From Magnetococcales bacterium (GTDB lineage: Bacteria; Pseudomonadota; Magnetococcia; Magnetococcales; DC0425bin3), in the NCBI GenBank assembly GCA_015229045.1, contig JADGCJ010000046.1, forward strand, positions 1-23,799: a stretch of 23,799 nucleotides of DNA. The letters run 5' to 3'. A program made the position numbers and the translations under genes. Positions 6,950 to 15,568 of this stretch are shown here, piece after piece. The notes beneath the pieces are model-generated. The model did not search any database and was not told the origin of the DNA. It worked only from the letters and a program-made list of their open reading frames with translations. The number at the start of each line of letters is the position of its first letter. Positions within the stretch are counted from its first letter, which is position 1.

Positions 6950-9900
6950 TTATGGCTGCCTTGTTTTTGGTGTGCGCCAGGTCTGCCACAACCCCGCATG
7001 GGAGAAACAACCCCATCCCCAACGAATCCAACCCAGAGTCGCCGAAGCCAGCCAAATGGCCCAAAGAAGCATCGCCAACCGATAACCGAACAAGGGCAGC
7101 GAGAGCAGCTCTCCCTGGGGAAGCTCCGTACCCATGCGATCCTGAAACCATTGCAAATGATCGCTGCGAGAGTGGTTGCCCATGATCTTCATGTCGGGAA
7201 CCCCGGACAGCAGGCCATAGGTGACGATGTCGAAAAGGGCACCCACCGCAGCGAAACTCCAGGCCACCAGAAACAGTTGACGCAGGTTGAATCGCCAGTG
7301 CGTCACGCTGGCCGCCGTTTCGCGTCGCCAGCCGAGCAGCAAAAACCAGCCGAGCAGGATCAAGGGCATCTCAAGCGGTAGCGTACTGATGCCCAGCCCC
7401 AGCAAAATCCAGTGGCGTGTGCGCAACGGAGTCCAGGAAATGCGACCCAGGGCCGGGGCCAGAATCAACATGACGACCAGAGCACCCCAATAGAGTATGG
7501 CCGGTCCCAGGGTGGGGCCCGAGGCCCAAAACAGCCAACGACCAGGCGTCAGGAGTACCTGTACCGAAGCATTGACCCCGGGCAACCCCACATCCACCTG
7601 CGGTGTCTTGTAGAACAACCCAATGCCACCAGGTTGCCGCCAGGTCAGGCGAATCACCTGCTGACCCGGAGCGATCGGCAAAAGGAGGCTCTGACCATCC
7701 TGGCGCAGGGGTTCCTCCCGATCCTGAATGCGGGTGGCAAGAAGTTCCGCCCCCTGTGGCAGGCGGATGGCATGTTGCCCGCCATGACTGCTGCGCAGAT
7801 GCAAAACAAGAGCGACATCCGTCGCGTGAATGCCCGGGGTGACCACCAGATCGCTCTTTTCCAGGGTCAGGGTGGGGCCCGAGACCCCCTCGGGGCGCTG
7901 AATGTGCATGACGACCTGTTCACCAGGCCAGGGGCGCCACTCCGGTTGTCGCCGCCCTGCGCCATCCTGGTGGCGGATCACGGGAATCCCCTCGTGCGCA
8001 AGATGCCAGACCGGACTGACATCGACGCGCCAAAGTTCCACCCATTGCGTGGTTTCCGGCGCCTTGAGGGTGAGCGTCGGCGTCGATTCAAGGACAGAGT
8101 GCCAGGTCAGAAGGGTCTGTTCCGGCTTGAGATGAACCCGTGCCTTGCCCTGAGTCACCGGCACATGGGCAGTGGTGACCGACTCCCCGGCCAGCAGGGG
8201 GATCTCCAGCAGAAGGGCGGTCCCCGGCTGGGTCAGACGTTTGACGTGGGTCTCCACCCGCCACTGCAAATCCAGGATAAGATGACGCTCCACCTGGACA
8301 AAGGCAGGCAGCGGCTCCGGCGTGACAGGGGCGTCCGGATCGCTCCGGGAGTGCAAACGACGCAGTTGCAGGCTGGAGTTGACACCGCCATTGTCGAGCA
8401 GACCGTCCACCTGCCATCCCGCAGCCTGAAGAACAGTCACGCGATGGGGTTGCAGGGAAAAGGGTATCTGCATCGTCTCCCGGGGCGGCGGCGATCCCTC
8501 CAGGAGAATGTGATGAATCCCCTGGGAAACGCGCACCCACAAGACCCCCTGACCATCGCGTTGCAAGTGCGAAGCCGGTTCTCCATCCAGGATGACCTTG
8601 CCGGGCAACCACGCATTGGCATTGCCGGGCAGGGGAATGGCCACCGCCTGCTCGGCATGCACTTCCAGCAGCAGGCGTACCATGTCGGGGACAACCTCCA
8701 CGGTCATGCGTGGCATGTCCGCACAAGCAGGCAGACAAACGGGCGGAGCGGTCAGACGACTCTCCAGGGTTTGCAGCATCTCCGGGGCAACCATCTCCGC
8801 CCGGGCCGGGGCCGCAAGAGCAGACAGGCCGCTTCCCAGCAGACAGGCCAGGAGAGCAGCGGAAACAGGCCCCTTTTGACCACCGGCCAAGGACCAGGCT
8901 CGCGCCGCCGATGACCACGCTGCCCCCATGACCCGCCACAGAAGGGCCAGGAACAGGACAATGCGCAGGAGATTCAGCAGGCGGCTGACAAAGGGGGGCA
9001 TCAGGTAGAGCGTGAGCTGTTGCTGGCGCAAGACAGGTCCATTCCAGCGCAGGGTGACGGTGCGCCATTGCCATTGGGGGATGCCGTACCCGGTTTGTAT
9101 CTGGGCGTTCGGGTCGTTCAGGGCCAGGGGTCGCGATGCGCTGCCGGACGAAGAGGGTTTGGCAGCCAAAGGCTGCGGGGCATTTGCACTCAGGGAGCGC
9201 ACGACATCACTCTTCTTCTTGAGCGCCTTTTGATCGGTGGCGGGCGGTGCTGCGGCCCCTTCTGCCGTAGCCACCTCATCGTAGACGTTGGACTCCGACA
9301 CCTGATTGGCCACCTGTCCGCGTTGCGGGATATCCACCCCCAGAGCAAAACCGCCACCCCGGGTTGCATCCAGTTGAGGGTGAAGTCCCTGTTGCGCCTG
9401 GGCAATCAAAAAGGGGATGGCAACCAGGATCAGAAACAACAAACTGACGTTGCGCCAAAGACGAATCACCCGTTGCAGGGTATGAGCCTCGGGGACGACA
9501 CGCAGCAGAGCCACGGTGGCCATCAGGCTGAGGAGCGGCCAGACCAGACTCTTCTCCTCGTGATAGATCAGGGCCAGGGTCAGCAACGCGAGCAGACCCC
9601 AGATGTTGCCCCACAATTTTTGCACGGCCAAGGCCAGGATCAGAGCCAAAAAGAGATCCAAAAGGGTCCAACGACTCACCCATGTGTCATGAATGGCATC
9701 GGCACCCGAGGCGTGAAACAAATGCCATCCCGGCGGCAAACGCAGGGTGGTGGAGAGCTTTTGAAAATCCTGCTCCCACCCTACGGCAGGCAGTGTGCCG
9801 TCACTCCTGGCCAGTCGGCTGTCGGCGATCACATCCACCTGGCTGTGCCGGATTTCCGCGCCGGTTCGCGGCGAGTCGGGCAGACGGGTGATCAACGACC

Positions 9901-11092
9901 CTTTTCTGTTGACCTCGACCCGTCCCAACTCCACGGGTGGATTCATCTCCAGGCGCCAGGCCCGACTCGTGGTGCCACGGATATGATCCTGGATCGCATA
10001 ACCGCCCCCGTCAAAATCCAGCCAGAGAGTGCGCTGGAGTTCCAGGCGGTCCGGATCGGGCTCCGGGTTGCCGCGTTTTTTTTCCGCCAAGGTGATCCGG
10101 TTGCCTGGCCGCATGATGTAGGTGGGATAGTGTCGCCAGGGTTCGGGCAGCAATGTTTGTTGGGGATCGACGGCTTCGGCGCCCGAGAGGGTGACCGTGC
10201 GCAGGGCAGGATCGGCCTGGAAAGCCCACAACTCCTCTTCGGGCCAGGGCGCGACGATCTGTTTGGGCAGCTCCAGAAAGGCGACGGGGGTCGTGCGACG
10301 CTGCTCCAGAACCAGTTCCCACTTGCCTGGGCGCGCCTGAATGCGCACACGACCATCGGCCTCCATTCTGGCCGGCAGCGGCGACACCAGACGCATGGGA
10401 ATCATCTCTTCCAGGGGAGGTGTCAGAAAAATTTCGCGATTTTTGCCAGCGACGTGCAGACTGAGACGGGTTTCGAGCGTCACCGGCACACCATCCTTGA
10501 TCAGACGATGCACCGTTACCTCCAGGTGATCTTCGGTCCGGAGATCGGTACGCTGGGTGTGCAACCAGAGCTGGCCCTGCTTGTCCAGATTGGGAAACGG
10601 CACCGTCTTGCCATGGATGGTGAGATCGACAAGACCCGACGCCGGAGAGACGAACAGAGACTCCGGCAACTCCTTCCAGGGCAGGGTACCACTGACGCGA
10701 TGCGACCCAAGGGCGAGGCGCACACCGGGTTTGCCTTCGCGAGCCGTGACGGGGGCCGGTTTGCCATCCACCAGGACCGCTTCCGGCCAGATGCCGCCGG
10801 TCCCTCCCGGCAGGGGTATCCAGGACTCTTGGACGATCTGCCAATCCTGGCTGAAGCGACCCGATTGGGCGTTCAACTCCAGGGTGAGACGTGCCGGCCA
10901 GGTACACAGGCGGCGTTTGGCATCGTTGTGGACCATGGGGCAGAGGCTCTCGTCATGATCGAACAACACCCACCCCACCCAGGGCTTGAGGGGTTCCGGG
11001 ACTTTGTCCTGGGTCAGGGGTGCAGCGTGTCCCGCACTCAAAAAGAGCAGATGACTTGCGGCAAGCCAGATGACAACAAGAGAGCGCACCAT
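6950..11092 (-). CDS. Very large two-module membrane protein, unknown function
   Basis: I do not recognise a named family. From the ATG at 11092 the protein is 1380 residues and starts with a typical signal peptide (MVRSLVVIWLAASHLLFLSAGHA|AP). A TTG at 11224 would add 44 residues that spoil this signal, so I reject it. Residues about 25-470 are soluble and strand-rich. About 475-565 hold four hydrophobic helices. An Ala/Ser/Pro-rich linker lies at about 605-665, and another helix at about 705-726. A second signal-like segment (about 743-765, LLACLLGSGLSALAAPARA) opens a second strand-rich region (about 770-1180), followed by about five more helices to the C-terminus. The two regions share themes: CP...-L-E-...-IPLPG-...-LDG-P near each start, and LPPGWHLFHASGAD versus LTPGRWLFWASGPT just before each membrane part. 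It follows ntrX after 128 bases, where a poor TTGACT-18-TTACCT pair is the only promoter-like match. The topology suggests an envelope role. Confidence 0.85.
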   Translation of the reverse strand: MVRSLVVIWLAASHLLFLSAGHAAPLTQDKVPEPLKPWVGWVLFDHDESLCPMVHNDAKRRLCTWPARLTLELNAQSGRFSQDWQIVQESWIPLPGGTGGIWPEAVLVDGKPAPVTAREGKPGVRLALGSHRVSGTLPWKELPESLFVSPASGLVDLTIHGKTVPFPNLDKQGQLWLHTQRTDLRTEDHLEVTVHRLIKDGVPVTLETRLSLHVAGKNREIFLTPPLEEMIPMRLVSPLPARMEADGRVRIQARPGKWELVLEQRRTTPVAFLELPKQIVAPWPEEELWAFQADPALRTVTLSGAEAVDPQQTLLPEPWRHYPTYIMRPGNRITLAEKKRGNPEPDPDRLELQRTLWLDFDGGGYAIQDHIRGTTSRAWRLEMNPPVELGRVEVNRKGSLITRLPDSPRTGAEIRHSQVDVIADSRLARSDGTLPAVGWEQDFQKLSTTLRLPPGWHLFHASGADAIHDTWVSRWTLLDLFLALILALAVQKLWGNIWGLLALLTLALIYHEEKSLVWPLLSLMATVALLRVVPEAHTLQRVIRLWRNVSLLFLILVAIPFLIAQAQQGLHPQLDATRGGGFALGVDIPQRGQVANQVSESNVYDEVATAEGAAAPPATDQKALKKKSDVVRSLSANAPQPLAAKPSSSGSASRPLALNDPNAQIQTGYGIPQWQWRTVTLRWNGPVLRQQQLTLYLMPPFVSRLLNLLRIVLFLALLWRVMGAAWSSAARAWSLAGGQKGPVSAALLACLLGSGLSALAAPARAEMVAPEMLQTLESRLTAPPVCLPACADMPRMTVEVVPDMVRLLLEVHAEQAVAIPLPGNANAWLPGKVILDGEPASHLQRDGQGVLWVRVSQGIHHILLEGSPPPRETMQIPFSLQPHRVTVLQAAGWQVDGLLDNGGVNSSLQLRRLHSRSDPDAPVTPEPLPAFVQVERHLILDLQWRVETHVKRLTQPGTALLLEIPLLAGESVTTAHVPVTQGKARVHLKPEQTLLTWHSVLESTPTLTLKAPETTQWVELWRVDVSPVWHLAHEGIPVIRHQDGAGRRQPEWRPWPGEQVVMHIQRPEGVSGPTLTLEKSDLVVTPGIHATDVALVLHLRSSHGGQHAIRLPQGAELLATRIQDREEPLRQDGQSLLLPIAPGQQVIRLTWRQPGGIGLFYKTPQVDVGLPGVNASVQVLLTPGRWLFWASGPTLGPAILYWGALVVMLILAPALGRISWTPLRTRHWILLGLGISTLPLEMPLILLGWFLLLGWRRETAASVTHWRFNLRQLFLVAWSFAAVGALFDIVTYGLLSGVPDMKIMGNHSRSDHLQWFQDRMGTELPQGELLSLPLFGYRLAMLLWAIWLASATLGWIRWGWGCFSHAGLWQTWRTPKTRQP

Positions 11093-11220
11093 GATTGTGT
11101 CCGATTCATCGAAAAATGTGTGCTGTTGGCGGGGTGAAAACCGATCGTGGCAGGTAACAGTCGGGAGGAGGAGCCAGTCAAGGTAAAATCTTGCCCGGGT
11201 TGAAAAGGGAAAAATTCGGC

Positions 11221-12657
11221 TCAATTCGTCTTATCTTCTGTTTGCCCCCCCAGCCCCAGGGATTTCAGCTTTCGATGCAACGCCGAGCGCTCCATCCCCA
11301 CAGCCTCGGCGGTACGGGAGATGTTGCCCTGGTGTCGGGCCAGATGGGCACCCAGATAGTGCCGCTCAAACTCCTCCCTGGCCGTGCGCAGGTTTCGGCT
11401 TTCCAAAAGCTGGTCCCACGGTGATTGCACACTCCGGTCACGTCGAACGATGAACTCCGGCAAATCCTCGGGACGAATCACCGGACCCGGAGCCATGATC
11501 AACAATCTTTCGACGAGATTTTTCAATTCGCGCACGTTGCCAGGCCAGTGATACGCACCCAACAGGTCGAGGGTTTCTTGAGCAAAACTCCAATTGGGTG
11601 ACGCATTTTGGTGCTGACTGATGAAAAAAGTGACAAGCGCCGGAATATCCTCGCGTCGCTCGCGCAGGGGGGGAACGCGCAACGGAATGACGTTCAAGCG
11701 ATAAAAAAGATCAGCACGAAAACGCTCCCGGGCAATCAACTCCTCCAGATTTTTGTTGGAGGCGGCGATCACCCGCACATCGACCTGGATCTCGCGGCTC
11801 CCCCCCACGCGCTGGAAACGCTGTTCCTGGAGGATGCGCAATATTTTTGCCTGTGTATTCAAAGCCATATCGCCAATTTCATCCAGAAACACCGTGCCTC
11901 GATGTCCCTGTTCAAAACGGCCCACGCGCAAATCCTTCTCTTCGCCCATGCCGCCAGCTTCGTGACCAAACAGCTCGCTTTCGATCAAATTTTCCGGAAT
12001 GGCCGCCGAATTGACCGTAATGAACGGACCCTCCGCCCGCTGCGAAAACTTGTGGATACGCCGGGAGGCGACCTCCTTGCCGGTGCCATTCTCTCCGGTG
12101 ATCAAGACCCAACCGCTGGTCGGGGCCACCCGGCGAATTTGTTGATCCAGCGCCCGCATGACCGGCGTATCGCCGATCATGGGCTGTTCGGTGACCACCC
12201 GCGCCTTGAGATCGCGATTTTCCCGCACCAGAACCAGCTCGCGAATGGCCCGCTCCAGGAGCAGCAGAACCCGATCCAGAGAGAGGGGTTTTTCCAAAAA
12301 ATCATAGGCACCGCTTTTGGTGGCCATCACGGCGGTATTGATGGTGCCATGCCCCGACATCATGATGACCGGCGCATCGGCATTGCTGGCCAGGATGCGC
12401 ACCGAGGCATCACCAGTGCCATCCTTGCTCAGGAATGAGCGATTTTTTTTCTTGATCCGGTCGAGGGTTTCGATGCCGTCGATACCCTCCATCCAGATAT
12501 CCAGCAGGATGGCATCCACGGGTTGGCGCACCAGCAGGCGCAGGGCCTCCTCGCCCGAGGCCGCCTCCACCACCCGATACTCCTCGTCTTCCAGAATACC
12601 GCGCAGACTGGTACGAATGGACTCCTCATCATCCACGATCAAAATGGTGTGACTCAT
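11221..12657 (-). CDS. ntrX: NtrX-like response regulator
   Basis: This is an NtrC-family regulator (478 residues from ATG 12657; a TTG at 12666 is an alternative). The receiver has the acidic pair in IVDDEES, the phospho-acceptor Asp at about 53 (LLDIWMEG), SGHGTINTA and the Lys of FLEKPLS at about 123. An AAA+ domain follows, with Walker A GENGTGKE (about 188-195) and Walker B VFLDEIGD. A C-terminal Fis-type helix-turn-helix (HLARHQGNISRTAEAVGMER) ends the protein. The sigma-54 contact loop GAFTGA is absent: after ELFGHEA the sequence is GGMGEEKDLRVGRFEQ, as in NtrX proteins that act without sigma-54. Oddly, about 20 extra residues lie at 72-94 between alpha-3 and the strand APVIMMSG. The gene starts five bases after the ntrY stop codon. 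In relatives NtrX is linked to nitrogen, respiration and envelope control; the targets here are unknown. Confidence 0.93.
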   Translation of the reverse strand: MSHTILIVDDEESIRTSLRGILEDEEYRVVEAASGEEALRLLVRQPVDAILLDIWMEGIDGIETLDRIKKKNRSFLSKDGTGDASVRILASNADAPVIMMSGHGTINTAVMATKSGAYDFLEKPLSLDRVLLLLERAIRELVLVRENRDLKARVVTEQPMIGDTPVMRALDQQIRRVAPTSGWVLITGENGTGKEVASRRIHKFSQRAEGPFITVNSAAIPENLIESELFGHEAGGMGEEKDLRVGRFEQGHRGTVFLDEIGDMALNTQAKILRILQEQRFQRVGGSREIQVDVRVIAASNKNLEELIARERFRADLFYRLNVIPLRVPPLRERREDIPALVTFFISQHQNASPNWSFAQETLDLLGAYHWPGNVRELKNLVERLLIMAPGPVIRPEDLPEFIVRRDRSVQSPWDQLLESRNLRTAREEFERHYLGAHLARHQGNISRTAEAVGMERSALHRKLKSLGLGGQTEDKTN

Positions 12658-12662
12658 GGTCG

Positions 12663-14978
12663 TCAAACGGGTGGGGCTGGAAAGGTTGATACCGAAGCCG
12701 GACCGCTGATGGGGAGCTGGAACTCCACCTGCACCCCCTGCCAGGGAGATTCACGCAGCCGCAAGGTGCCACCATGATCCTCGATGATCTTTTTGACAAT
12801 GGCCAACCCCAGACCCGTGCCCTTTTTCTTGGTGGTAAAATAGGGTTCCCAAACCCGCGAGCGATCCTCCGGCAGGATGCCGACACCGTTGTCGGCAACC
12901 ACCACCCTGGCCCACTGCCCATTCTGCGTAAGTGAGGTGGAAATGACAAGTCGGCCAAGTTCGTTTCCGACCCCCTCTTTTTCCCGACGCTCACCGGGGG
13001 CGACCCCTTCTTTTTCCCGACGCTCGCCGATGGCAGCCAGGGCATTGGCAATCAGGTTGGTGACCACCTGTTTGATCTGGCCGCGATCGTAGGGAAAAGG
13101 AGAGAGTCCCTCCATGAACTCACTTTTGAAATCGATGGATCGCAACTCGGTATCGTAGAGGGTCAGCACTTCGCGGATGGTGGCGTTGAGATCGTCATTT
13201 TTCAAATCCGGACGCGGCATGCGCGCAAAGTTGGAAAATTCGTTGACCAGCACCCGCAACTCCTCAACCTGACTGATGATGACCTGCGTTCCTTCATCGA
13301 GGATGCGCCAATCTCTGCGCTCCTGTCCCGGCTCCTGCAAATATTTGCGGCGCATGCGTTGCGCCCACAACTGGATGGGAGTCAGTGGATTCTTGATTTC
13401 ATGGGCGATGCGTCGAGCCACATCGCTCCAGGTTCGGGTACGCTGGGCCTGGAGGACATCGGTAAGATCATCGAAGGTCAAAATGAACCCGCTCCCCTCC
13501 TCCTGGCGATTTTCCAGCATGGTCAGGCGGGTCAGGAGGATCAGATGGCTCTCCGGACCCTGAATCTGGATCTGGGTCGAGAGCATGTTGCCCCCTTCGC
13601 TACCCGGACCCGAGGTGCGCTCGGACGACAGGGTGACATTTTTCAGCGTGGCATTTTTCAACAGGGTGCGTACGGGTTCCAGGAGCTCTCCCGGCAACGT
13701 CTCCGTGTAGGGACGACCGATGGCTGTGGCCAGATCGACTCCCAACAACTCTCCGGCCACGGGATTGATCAGGGTGATTTCGTCAAAGCGATTGACGCTG
13801 ATCACCGCCGAAGAGATGTTGCGCAGGATGGCGGCCATGAAACGCCGCCGTTCCTTCAGCAAGGCATTTGTGCTTTGCAGATCACGCTGATTTTCGGTCA
13901 GTTTCTGGGTCATGGCATTGAAGGCGGCCTGCAAGGTGGCCAATTCGTCATCGCCGGTCACCAGCAGGGTCACCGACAGGTCACCGGCTGCAACCTTGCG
14001 CGTCCCTTCAACAAGTTCAGTGATAGGATCGGTAATCTGCCCGGCCATCCGAAAGCCGGACCACATCGCCGCCAGCAGCAGCAGCAGGGTGATCAAAACC
14101 AGGGTCAGGGCATGGCTGTTTTTGAGCAGGACATGCGCCGCCCGCAACTGGTTGTAGTCGACATAGGCCGCTTCGATCACCTCCATCTGGCTGATGATCT
14201 GCCGGTCGATCCAGCGGCCTGTGCTGAGATAGACGTCCCCTCCCAGGTAGACAAAGGCCCGTACCCGCGTTCCGGTGTCGTTGCTCACCAGGAGCGCCCG
14301 TGTCGAGCCATCGCGCAGCGTCGTCAAATCCGGCAGGGGATCGGGCGGCAGATCCCCCGATTTGCTGATGCGCGTGCCGTTGCTGCGCTGGATGACAATT
14401 TCGTCCAGCCCCCGCGCCAGACGTTCCAACTCCAGGACTGCCGTCGTCGCATCCCGATCCTGCAAGGCGACGCTGGAGGTGATGGTTCGATTCCTGGCGA
14501 TATCTTCGGCGTCGTGGCGAATGGTGCGCTGGCTCTCCTGGTAATAGGAGCGCGCCACTTCCAGGGAGTTGGCCAGGGATTGGGTGATCCGGTCGGAAAA
14601 CCACGAATCGACGCCACGGTTGAGCAGCTCCAGCGACAGGATGGCCACCACCACCGTCGGCACGAGGGACATGGCCACAAACATGGCCACCATGCGTGTG
14701 CGCAGGCGCGACCCCGCCCGCTGCTGGCGCCGGTCCAGCCACAATCGCGACAGGTTGCGCACGACCAGAAAGCCCAGCGCAAACAATAAAAACAGATTGA
14801 CATACAACAGGATCAAAAACGCCAGACTGTAGCTGCCGCCCGCCGCTGTCTGAACTTGCAGACCCAGTCCGGTCGTCAGGGTGGTGGCCACCACCAGAAA
14901 CAAAAACAGCGTAAACAGCCAACCCCGTTTCGAGTGTGCCGCCCACGCCGCCCATTTGACCAGCCGAGTCTTGCTCAT
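12663..14978 (-). CDS. ntrY: NtrY-like membrane sensor histidine kinase
   Basis: This is the sensor partner of NtrX (771 residues from ATG 14978). Three hydrophobic helices lie in the first ~130 residues (WLFTLFLFLVVATTLTTG; FLILLYVNLFLLFALGFLVV; MVAMFVAMSLVPTVVVAIL). A periplasmic region and a fourth helix (LVLITLLLLLAAMW) follow. Next come a HAMP segment (ITDPITELVEGTRKVAAGDL), a PAS domain (FMAAILRNISSAVISVNRFD), the H-box ARRIAHEIKNPLTPIQLWA with the phospho-His, and a GHKL ATPase domain with N-box VTNLIANALAAI, VVADNGVGI and YFTTKKKGTGLGLAIVKKII. This order is that of NtrY. Unusually, the ATPase domain carries a tandem 11-residue duplication at about 651-671. The start overlaps the preceding stop codon as TGATG, so translation is probably coupled. 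Confidence 0.94.
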   Translation of the reverse strand: MSKTRLVKWAAWAAHSKRGWLFTLFLFLVVATTLTTGLGLQVQTAAGGSYSLAFLILLYVNLFLLFALGFLVVRNLSRLWLDRRQQRAGSRLRTRMVAMFVAMSLVPTVVVAILSLELLNRGVDSWFSDRITQSLANSLEVARSYYQESQRTIRHDAEDIARNRTITSSVALQDRDATTAVLELERLARGLDEIVIQRSNGTRISKSGDLPPDPLPDLTTLRDGSTRALLVSNDTGTRVRAFVYLGGDVYLSTGRWIDRQIISQMEVIEAAYVDYNQLRAAHVLLKNSHALTLVLITLLLLLAAMWSGFRMAGQITDPITELVEGTRKVAAGDLSVTLLVTGDDELATLQAAFNAMTQKLTENQRDLQSTNALLKERRRFMAAILRNISSAVISVNRFDEITLINPVAGELLGVDLATAIGRPYTETLPGELLEPVRTLLKNATLKNVTLSSERTSGPGSEGGNMLSTQIQIQGPESHLILLTRLTMLENRQEEGSGFILTFDDLTDVLQAQRTRTWSDVARRIAHEIKNPLTPIQLWAQRMRRKYLQEPGQERRDWRILDEGTQVIISQVEELRVLVNEFSNFARMPRPDLKNDDLNATIREVLTLYDTELRSIDFKSEFMEGLSPFPYDRGQIKQVVTNLIANALAAIGERREKEGVAPGERREKEGVGNELGRLVISTSLTQNGQWARVVVADNGVGILPEDRSRVWEPYFTTKKKGTGLGLAIVKKIIEDHGGTLRLRESPWQGVQVEFQLPISGPASVSTFPAPPV
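12968..13028 (-). repeat. Tandem duplication inside ntrY
   Basis: Two 28-base units (12968-12995 and 13001-13028) with a 33-base period match at 26 of 28 positions. In frame they encode GERREKEGV-AP followed by GERREKEGV-GN, charged residues between the N-box helix and the next strand of the ATPase domain. The near identity at DNA level suggests a recent duplication that kept the reading frame. Confidence 0.9.
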
Positions 14979-15568
14979 CAACGATGGAACTCCGTCTCAA
15001 GACGATAATCCACCGGCCGCCAAAAGGTGAACAATCGGTTCAGGAATCGCAGCGGCCGCGATATACCCTCCCGCTCCAACTCAAAACGCGCCTCCAAAAA
15101 ATAACGCCGCCCGGAGACCGGAAAGTTGGTGGCTGCCCTGTTTTTGCTGCCGCGCTCTTCCAGGAGAACATCGCGCGGATGCCCCAAAAATTGCAGGGCC
15201 TCGTCATCATCGTCGGTGTAGGAGGTCTGCCCCCGGGTGATATCCTGCATCTCGAAGCGTTGCGTGATCAGATGCAGACGCAGCCTGCGTTGCAGCGTCA
15301 ACCGCGACACCTCCCGATCCGGCAGGAGGGTACGCCCCTCCCGCAACCGAAAGCGATACGTCGCCTGGATTGGCTCTCCCTGTTTCAAAAGCTCCAGGGT
15401 TTCGCGCTGGAACTCCGGCGAGAGCAGAGCCTGGGCGTACAGACTGCTCCCCTGCAGGGAGGCTGCCACTTCCCGCAATGGATTGGGGGGCACTCCCCCC
15501 CCTCCTTGACAGGCCGTCAGAAAGGAAAACAACACCATCCCGGGGCCAACCTGTTTCAGCCACGCCAT
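14978..15568 (-). CDS. DUF4390-like putative lipoprotein
   Basis: This 196-residue protein has a short basic-hydrophobic N-terminus and a lipobox-like LTAC with Cys at 20, followed by QGGGG. It is therefore probably a lipoprotein, and the Gln at +2 favours the outer membrane. The body resembles my memory of the DUF4390 family: a strand carrying EPIQATYRFRLREGR, then RLRLHLITQRFEM, a YTDDDDEALQFLG segment, and near the end LEREGISRPLRFLNRLFTFW. DUF4390 proteins are known neighbours of ntrYX in beta- and gammaproteobacteria, which fits this position, but their function is not established. Its start overlaps the lpxC stop by one base (TGATG) and its stop overlaps the ntrY start in the same way. 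The family call is from pattern recall; the lipoprotein call is from sequence. Confidence 0.7.
   Translation of the reverse strand: MAWLKQVGPGMVLFSFLTACQGGGGVPPNPLREVAASLQGSSLYAQALLSPEFQRETLELLKQGEPIQATYRFRLREGRTLLPDREVSRLTLQRRLRLHLITQRFEMQDITRGQTSYTDDDDEALQFLGHPRDVLLEERGSKNRAATNFPVSGRRYFLEARFELEREGISRPLRFLNRLFTFWRPVDYRLETEFHR

Noticed and set aside
6950..11092. Idea that the giant gene is a frameshift fusion of two genes
   Set aside because: The frame is open throughout, and the linker and internal signal-like segment read smoothly, so a natural fusion or duplication is more likely than an error.
9020..11137. A 705-codon open frame on the + strand opposite the giant gene
   Set aside because: It is antisense to a frame with signal peptide, membrane helices and good composition; its translation is Gln/Arg/His-rich with no domain. 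Long antisense frames are common in GC-rich DNA.
11093..11224. Upstream TTG start adding 44 residues to the giant protein
   Set aside because: The extension would bury a good signal peptide that begins at the ATG at 11092.
13359..14789. A 476-codon + strand frame opposite ntrY
   Set aside because: Gln/Gly/His-rich shadow of a kinase gene with all its motifs intact on the other strand.
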